Shown here: piece after piece, positions 58,101 through 64,000 of the stretch
Numbering within the stretch: the first letter of the stretch is position 1
Layout: every line of letters starts with the position of its first letter
Assembly (NCBI RefSeq): GCF_021347895.1
Contig: NC_067113.1
Location: 39,533,474-39,597,473, forward strand
From: Acanthochromis polyacanthus
Lineage: Eukaryota > Chordata > Actinopteri > Pomacentridae
DNA: 64,000 nucleotides
Reading direction: 5' to 3'
The notes under the pieces: model-generated
What the model was told of the DNA's origin: nothing
Databases searched by the model: none
The model's input: only the letters and a program-made list of their open reading frames with translations
Made by a program: the position numbers and the translations under genes

Positions 58101-61100
58101 GCACTGTCGTTTTCCTTTGTCTATTTTGTGGAGTACATCAGTGCTCTGTCTTCTTTCTCCTCTATTCTGTGGAGAACCCCAAAGCTCTGCCTTACGTCTT
58201 CCTTCATTCTGTGGAGTACTTCAAAGCTCTTTCCTAAGTTCTTGTCTATGTTGTGCAGTAGCTCAAGGCTCTGTCTTAGGTCTTTATCTGTTTTGTTGAG
58301 AACCTCAAGGCTCTATCCTTGGTCTTCTTCTATTCTGTGGAGTTAACTCAAGGCTCTGTACTCGGTCCACGTTTTGTACTTACATCATATCATTTTGCCA
58401 AGTAATATGTTATTTCTTTTCGCTGCTGCTCTTGAGCTTAAGGGCTGCTAGGTGAATTATAACTTTCTCCAACTCTCTGAGGAATAAAGTAAGTCTAAGT
58501 ACTCTTTCAGATCTTTGAACTTATAAGAAATTAAAGATTAGCTTGCTTTGAAAAGAACAAACGAGATATTACATTGAGTTGTGCTGTCAGACTGACCTAG
58601 AGGTTTCCCCGTCAGCGGGTGGAGGAAGGTGTGAGGTGTCGGTGAAGGCGATAGAACCGGAGCTGGAGGTGGAAGCTCGCCGAGGTCGTCCATCGAATGA
58701 CTCTGAGTCAGGAGAGGTGGCACCTGATTTTCTGATCCTGCCCCCTCCACAGACAGGAAGAGAGATGACCGGCGGCCCTGAACCCGAGCACGCTCAGAAA
58801 GGACCTGCTGCTGGTACAGCTCCGCCCTACTGGGGCTGCTCGGTCCGCCTACATCTAACTTGGACGGATCGTGATCTTTGATTCCCAGACCTAGAAGGAA
58901 CAAAACATGAATAGGAGTCAGTGACATGCTATTGGTCTCTCATTTCTGAGTAGGTGATCAGACTATTTAGCATAGAAATGTACCTTGAGGAACTAAATCA
59001 GTACTTTAGTTGCTACCCACCAAAATAGCTAAATTGCGAACTAATAAATTGCTATTGAAATGTGTGTGCGAACTAAGTTTTTTGTGGTCATCGGTTTATG
59101 AAACTTGAAGATATTAGTTAACACCCCATGTCTTACATCAAAAAAAAGTTTTGGGAAAAGTTTCCAATGTTATCTAACAGTTAGTTTGGTTGGAATTAAA
59201 ATCCCGTCCCAACGGTCCATCAGGATATGAGTTTGTTGACAAGCTTGAGAGTGCACAGCATGGTGAATTTGAATACAGAACTCAGGGACAGATTTTTATT
59301 GTGTGCTTCATATATGTTTATCTGTGCTCAAAGTGTCCGATCATCAAGTCAAAATTCAGAAAAGTGTGTGTCCGTGGTCAGAAAGAGAGAGTGTTGCTAA
59401 CCCTGCTCCTCAACAGGAAGCTGTTTCAACAAAGGCGACTTCCTCCTCTGGGGTTTGGACGGTGCCGCCTGATGTCCTACGTTAGCATAAGGGTTTTCTA
59501 TTGGCCGTCCCCGGCGGCGTGACAGCGGCGAGTGGCCGAGGGCGGGGCTTGTGCTGTGGAGCGACAGCGTGGAGGTGTGTGTGGCTGTGTGAAGCGTGTG
59601 CGTGGCGGTGTGTGTGGCGGTGTGTAGCGTGTGCGTGGCGGTGGCGGCGTGCACGTCGGGCTGCAGCGGCGGCGGCGTGTCCTGCAGGATGATCATTGAC
59701 CTCGCCTTCCTCTGCCGCTCGGCGTGGGCGTGGCTCCTCGTTGGCGAATCGGAGAGCTCCTGCAGCCTCGGCTCGGCGCCCGGCTTGAAGCTGGAGCGGG
59801 TTAGCCCCTCCCCTCGAGCCGGGGGAGGAGGCGGGAGGAAGGAGGGAGGGGGGCCGGAGTCTAGGAGGAAGAGCGAGGAGGTGGAAGAGGCGGAGGGAGG
59901 AGGGGGTGGGGCTGTCTGAGGAGGAGGCGGGATGAAGCTGTCCGTCAGCGAGGAGCTCCGTGGAAACCGGCTTTCATTGATCAGAGCTGAGATCCTGTCG
60001 TCATCCGGTGTACCTGCCGCGGTAACCATGGAGATGTTAAAACAAATCCAACAAATACCTCAACAGTTTTTACTGTATGGAATGAGCCTGTCTGTTTGTT
60101 TCTGATTGGTCACAGCCTACTTATGACATCAGTATCTACAACAAATATCAGATTAAAATACCATATTTGATGCAAAGTTAAACTATCCTTCAAAAGTTTG
60201 AGTCACTTAAAAGTATCCTTATTTTGAAAGAAAAGCAGTTTTTTCAATGAAGATAACATTACATTAATCAGATATACATTCTAGACATTGTTGATGTGGT
60301 AAATGACTAAGGGGGTTCTCAATTTATGAAGTCCTCGACCTCCGACTTTTCGTCGTAATGTCAGAACAGTTGACTAGTGGATGACTATGTCATCATGCGG
60401 CAGTATAAGATGGTTTTGTTTACATTCGCCAGTTGTACGCTACCTTGGATTGTGCTACATTTGTTAAGTTTTTGCCCATCATTATGGCTCCAAAGTCAGA
60501 TTCTTCTGATGCTTCAAAGAAAAGGAAACCCATCTCCATGGAAGTGAAATTAGATATAATGAAAGACTCAGAATATGGCTTTTCCAAAGAACTGATCGAT
60601 ATCATGATGGACGTATCGGCTTTGTTTACATTTTCGTTGGAATTCGGATTTACGGCAAAAATCAGCTTACATCGATCTGTAGGAATAGAACTCTGACGTT
60701 AGTCAAGGACCCCCTGTGTTCCACCTGGAAACGGATAATTTTTAATGGAATATCTCCATAGGGGTACAGAGGATCATTTTCAGTAACCATCACTCCTGTG
60801 TTCTAATGCTACATTGTGTTAGCTAATGGTGCTGAAAGGCTCGTTGATGATTAGAAAACCCTTGTGCATTTATGTTAGCACATGAATAAAAGTGTGAATT
60901 TTCATGGAAAACATGAAATTGAGCTCAAACTTTTGAACGGTAGTGTATGTTGGTTGTTCACTAGCTTACAACTAGCTCATATTGCTAGCAGGTCTTTAGC
61001 TTGATGTTTTGAGTTCCTGTTATCAATACGGTGATACAGATTATTGTAATCAAAATCTTTTTGTCGATTCTGGGCCATCCAGGTCATGATAAATGCTTCA

Positions 61101-64000
61101 GTAGAAGACTACCACAGTTCCCTCATCTGGCAGTTTTAGTTCCATTCACCACCCGTCAATCAGAACTGAGGAAGTCTAATGGTTGAAGGTTAAACATCTT
61201 CCAGAACCATAAAGACATCCAGATGCTTTCTATTGAAGCACTTATCATTATTAATTACCCTCTTATTCCCTGGAGGATCCTGTGCTGGGACCAGATCCAC
61301 CTCATTATTGTTGGTTCAGATTTAACAGCAGGTTCAGTAACATCACTGTCTGTTACTTAGTGTCAAACTTATAGTTGTGATTGAATCATATTTTTATTAT
61401 TGCTGTAGTTTTACAGATCTCATACTGACCTGGATAAAGAGGCTGATTGTATTTATAAAATCTGCTGTGTTTTCTCAAGTAGAAATTTAAAAAGTCGCCT
61501 AGACATCGATGGAAATTGCTGCTGGTAAGTAAGTCTCCAGTTGATTATTTACATTCTGAGTGTTGTTATATTTAAATGTGCAAATGAGGTCTTATATATC
61601 TAAAATAAAAACAATAATAAGGAAGTTTTGTCGATGTAAAACCTGCAGAAGTGGAGATTTCTGGCTAATAGTAGGAGGAAAAAACTAATTTAGCAAAAAA
61701 CAGACTTAATAGACAAATTGTTGTAAACTAATCTGAAGAAGCAAGATATCCCCAACTCTCAAAATAGAAAATGCATGAAAAACGTGTTCGCCTTCAAGAG
61801 TTCATCTGCAGATTATTTTAATGATCAATAAAAGATTCAAAAATTTCGTACAATGTCTGTAGCTAGGTACTTTTATTCTTTCCAAAACAGCATCAGCACT
61901 TATGAATTTATAAATTCTCATATTTGTTTCTGTCGGTGAATTATTTTAAGGGTAAGACGCCAAATCTCACCAAAACTCTTGGTCCTGGACATTCCTCTGG
62001 GTAAAGCCATGGTGCTCTTTTCTGGAGCTGAAGGAGGTACGAGACCCTGACGCTCAAACAGCGACTACAAAAAGACAAATATTCAGTCAAAAATCCACCA
62101 GAGTCTGTCATACGCCTTCGTTTAGCGAAGAGGAACGTGCAATCGTTTAAGAAATATCAGTAGAAAAATACAAATAAACCAAAAATATAAGTTCAGGTTG
62201 TCCAAACTCCTCTGGATGGGACCAGCTAATTGGTTCAGACTGGTCTTACTGGTTCAGACTGGTTGATTCAGACTGGATTTATTGGTTCAGATTGGTTGGT
62301 GCAGTCTGGTTTTATTGGTGTAGTCTGGTTTTACTGGTACAGACTGGTCTTACAAGTTCAGACTGGTCTTACTGGTTCAGATTGGTCTTATATTAAATAT
62401 AACATAAGTGTGGATTGTTCAAACTTCTCTGGATGTGGAAAATAATAAATAATTTAAATAATAAAAAATGCAAGTGTAGGAATACTGATCGAGAATATTA
62501 TTATTGCACAGATTTGGTCTTTCGTTGACTTGAATTTTTTCCAAACCACCCAATTTTTTTTCACAGGTTTGAGGTAAAATTGTCAAATCAATCAGAAAAA
62601 ATTCTCTTTAACACTAAGAAATACTTACCTGGTTCCTCAACTGTCCTGTTCTGATCCATTCTGAGGCTACGTTTATGCTAATATGTTTGAATTTTAACTC
62701 TGCGTCCAAATTCACGCATTTTACTCTGTTTCATTGCTCTAAAAGTATTTATTGCAGCAACTTGTAGCCCAATTCAATTGAAATGACACAGCCTGACCTT
62801 GTCTATCAATGCTAGTTGGTTGCCAAGAGCTAGCTACTTAATCAAGGAAGTCGAAGCTGACGTCTTTGTTTTTATTCAGTTAAAGAGTCTTAACGGGACT
62901 AATAAAGTAAGATAAATTTTTATTTTGTTCTCTAGACTCCGTTTTAGGTCAATCTTAGCCGCTAGCCGTTAGCATAGCCTTAGCCACTGTGACAGTAGCC
63001 AGTTTCTTGGTTCATGGTGACAGCTTGTGTTTCTTTGCGTTTTCTTTTTGCAGACTCAAAGTAGGACATTTGATTTATTGATACTTATTCAATAAAATCA
63101 ATGCAGGTACATGAAAAAAAAGCCAAATATTGGCCACGATAATCAACCAGACTGGTAATCGATGTATCCCTAGTAGATAATTCCTACTCCAGTGTGGTAA
63201 ATTGTGAGTGGCTTTAGAGATACTGCTGTATGGAGCTCGATGCTAATTTGGTAAATTCAAAGAGGACAAGTACCATTTTTCTTCTTCCTTAATGTTCTAA
63301 TCTGGCAGCAGTGAAAGTAAAGTCGACCCAACAAACAAAGACTTAGCAGAAGTTCTGGTTTCAAAATGAAAACACTTCAGTCTGGATGCAGGGTAAATAG
63401 GGAACTTTCAGACTTTTAGCCTTTGTACATTATGTTTTTCCTCCTCTGTTTTGAAAAAATAAACTTCTCCCGACACAACCTTTGTTAAAAAACTTACGAC
63501 CACATGAACCGGACTTTCAGAAATCTGTCCCTGAGGAAGGGTTTGATCTAAAACAGTTTTCATTGATGTAGAAAAGAATTTAGAAATCATGTCTCACACT
63601 TGTTTTTTGCTGCATTAGATGTGAAATGTGACTTTATACTGTTGGCTTAGACTGGTCTTACTGGTTCAGACTCATTGGTTCAGACTGGTCTTACTGGTTC
63701 AGATTGGTCAGTTCAGACTGTCTTACTGGTTCAAACTGGTCTTACTGGTTCACATTGGTTTTAATGTTCACACTGGTCTTATGGGTTCAGATTGTTTGGC
63801 TCAGACTAGTCTCATTGGCTGAGATTAGTCTCATTGGTTCAGACTGGTCGCATTGGTTCAAACTAGTCTCATTGGTTCAGACTAGTCTCATTGGTTCAGA
63901 CTAGTCTCATTGGCTCAGACTGGTCTTACTGGTTCAGACTGGTCTTACGTTGATCTCGGCCTGTGTGATCCGTCGGCTCGTCGGTCGCTGTTTGACCGTC
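54601..64000 (-). CDS. shank3: SH3 and multiple ankyrin repeat domains protein (SHANK), 3' part, runs off the window
   Basis: Master scaffold of excitatory postsynaptic densities. Visible exons in transcript order: >64000-63949, 62064-61971, 60013-59402, 58890-58597, 57612-56316 and 55195-54601. All phases match and give about 980 codons. Landmarks are VKQRPTSRRITQAEI, SLFERQGL..GMSRTKSF, PPPPQTAPPPPP, SSFKPG, ERQRKARSMIILQD, SKPQRRKSPLLKQL, FIHPLTGKPL-like TFLHPLTGKPL, LALALAARERAL, a Homer EVH1 ligand PPPAF, RDPLLKQSSDSEL, RYLFQRRSKLWG, ARLFSSLGEL and a C-terminal SAM domain (DVGDWLESVGLAEHRQRF.. LPALTKEDYVELGVTRLGHR). The classic cortactin-binding PPVPPKP string is not evident. Ankyrin, SH3 and PDZ exons lie beyond 64000. 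The tymp neighbour and the SAM sequence favour SHANK3; SHANK1/2 are the alternatives. Confidence 0.92.
55196..56315 (-). other. shank3 last intron, nothing recognised
   Basis: A 1.1-kb AT-rich intron without recognisable arrays or element ends. Confidence 0.55.
56316..57612 (-). CDS. shank3: shank3 large proline/serine-rich exon
   Basis: Acceptor TATCCTCAG, donor GTACTT. It opens DPSSPLALALAARERALTAR, then four variants of a TPQTSPE(P/Q/L)R(T/S/H)KR unit, the SSSDEETREELRRIGLV block, Homer ligand PPPAF, long Ser/Pro runs, RDPLLKQSSDSELL, RYLFQRRSKLWG and LNKDSHSLGEEPSPL. GC-rich, in contrast to the surrounding introns. Confidence 0.92.
57740..58345 (+). repeat. ~42-bp tandem array in shank3 intron
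   Basis: About 14 copies of a unit near CTTGTCTATTTTGTGGAGTA + CCTCAAGGCTCTGTCTTAGG. Because 42 is a multiple of 3, long meaningless frames (ILWSTSRLCLRSL-like) run through it. It occupies about 60 percent of the intron. Confidence 0.93.
58597..58890 (-). CDS. shank3: shank3 exon: GIKDHDPSKL to HPLTGKPL
   Basis: Acceptor CCTTCTAG, donor GTCAGT. It encodes LGIKDHDPSKLDVGGPSSPS, RAELYQQQVLSERARVQGRR, SSLFLSVEGAG and TFLHPLTGKPL. Confidence 0.93.
58891..59401 (-). other. shank3 intron, nothing recognised
   Basis: A 511-bp AT-rich intron. Confidence 0.55.
59402..60013 (-). CDS. shank3: shank3 exon: PPPPQTAPPPPP and KPQRRKSPLLKQL
   Basis: Acceptor GCGGCAG, donor GTTAGC. It starts GTPDDDRISALINESRFPRS and contains the poly-Pro block, TRSSFKPGAEPRLQEL and ERQRKARSMIILQDTPPP, a Thr/His-rich repeat, and ENPYANVGHQAAPSKPQRRK. 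Confidence 0.93.
59570..59660 (-). repeat. Coding tandem repeat (ATHT / LHT) inside shank3
   Basis: The protein reads HAATATHTLHTATHTATHTL and on to HTATHTSTLSLHS: repeated A-T-H-T and L-H-T units from a GTGTGCGTGGCG-like 12/24-bp DNA repeat. No counterpart is known to me in mammalian SHANK3. Confidence 0.85.
60181..60945. mobile_element. Second copy of the 8492-type element, with a nested insertion
   Basis: Starts AACTATCCTTCAAAAGTTTG after TA (60179-60180) and ends CAAACTTTTGAACGGTAGTG before TA (60946-60947). Its body aligns with 8492-8845, except that 60310-60716 is inserted into its ATGACTA...TTC.. stretch. Confidence 0.88.
60310..60716 (+). mobile_element. Tigger/pogo-like deleted element nested in the MITE
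   Basis: The termini AGGGGGTTCTCAATTTATGA and ..GTTAGTCAAGGACCCCCTG are inverted and resemble Tigger ends. At 60484 a frame opens MAPKSDSSDASKKRKPISME then VKLDIMKDSEYGFSKELIDI, the N-terminal CENP-B-type HTH of Tigger transposases, and is then lost by an internal deletion. The target is TA (left TA at 60308-60309; the right copy appears mutated). Confidence 0.8.
60948..61970 (-). other. shank3 intron, nothing further recognised
   Basis: Unique-looking intron DNA between the nested elements and the 61971 exon. Confidence 0.5.
61971..62064 (-). CDS. shank3: shank3 exon: SLFERQGL..MSRTKSF
   Basis: Acceptor TTTTTGTAG, donor GTGAGA. It encodes SLFERQGLVPPSAPEKSTMA then LPRGMSRTKSF. Confidence 0.94.
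62231..62392 (+). repeat. TTGGTTCAGACTGGTCTTAC array, distal copy
   Basis: About eight units of a 20-bp repeat near the 5' side (plus strand) of the same intron that carries the array at 63640-63948. Confidence 0.93.
62393..63639 (-). other. shank3 intron between the two arrays, nothing recognised
   Basis: About 1.2 kb of AT-rich DNA with a GCTAGC/TTAGC patch near 62960. Confidence 0.5.
63640..63948 (+). repeat. TTGGTTCAGACTGGTCTTAC array abutting the shank3 donor
   Basis: About fifteen units of a ~20-bp repeat. On the minus strand each full unit contains CCAGTAAGACC. The last unit (63944-63948) is the true 5' splice site. Confidence 0.93.
63949..64000 (-). CDS. shank3: shank3 exon, cut by window edge
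   Basis: Reads TVKQRPTSRRITQAEIN up to the donor GTAAGACC at 63948. The donor is itself a unit of the TGGTTCAGACTGGTCTTAC array (on the plus strand). The 5' part lies outside the window. Confidence 0.93.

Noticed and set aside
57828..58346. Leu/Ser-rich plus-strand ORFs
   Set aside because: Artefact of a 42-bp (14-codon) tandem array in a shank3 intron.
63628..63904. Leu/Val/Gln-rich ORFs near the right edge
   Set aside because: They come from the 20-bp TTGGTTCAGACTGGTCTTAC array.

Overview
The window is nuclear DNA from a teleost fish. The protein-coding exons are vertebrate, they have GT-AG introns, and the introns carry typical fish transposons (Tc1/mariner, hAT, piggyBac-like and Tigger-like elements, an L2-type LINE, a tRNA-headed SINE). 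All calls come from reading the sequence; no search was run.

Layout. (1) 1-12966, plus strand: the 3' half of a GRIP-family gene (best fit grip1), with PDZ5, PDZ6, the linker and PDZ7, followed by a long repeat-rich 3' region to about 18.8 kb. (2) 21101-24438, plus strand: complete lsm8 (4 coding exons, 96 aa). (3) 28328-38886, minus strand: complete tymp (9 coding exons, 448 aa), with a likely non-coding first exon and CCAAT-box promoter near 42.8-42.9 kb. (4) 54601-64000, minus strand: the 3' part of a SHANK gene (best fit shank3, supported by its tymp neighbour). It covers the proline-rich region, a Homer-ligand motif and the C-terminal SAM domain, and continues past the right edge. Exon phases join without a break in all four genes.

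Function. GRIP and SHANK are both postsynaptic scaffolds: GRIP binds AMPA-receptor tails through PDZ domains, and SHANK links Homer, GKAP and actin. LSM8 is a subunit of the nuclear LSm2-8 ring on U6 snRNA, and TYMP breaks down thymidine. The genes form no operon-like unit. Their linkage looks like conserved vertebrate synteny (TYMP and SHANK3 are also close together in human).

Most of the non-coding DNA is repeat. At least ten degenerate tandem arrays, each with its own unit (about 10-325 bp), fill introns and intergenic DNA. Several abut splice sites directly, so that the real donor or acceptor looks like one unit of the array. Several transposons sit inside such arrays or inside each other, and target-site duplications are visible for many. 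A CpG-rich candidate promoter and first exon on the plus strand lies inside the largest tymp intron and is not explained by any recognised gene. I found no convincing tRNA, rRNA, CRISPR, viral or prokaryotic gene.
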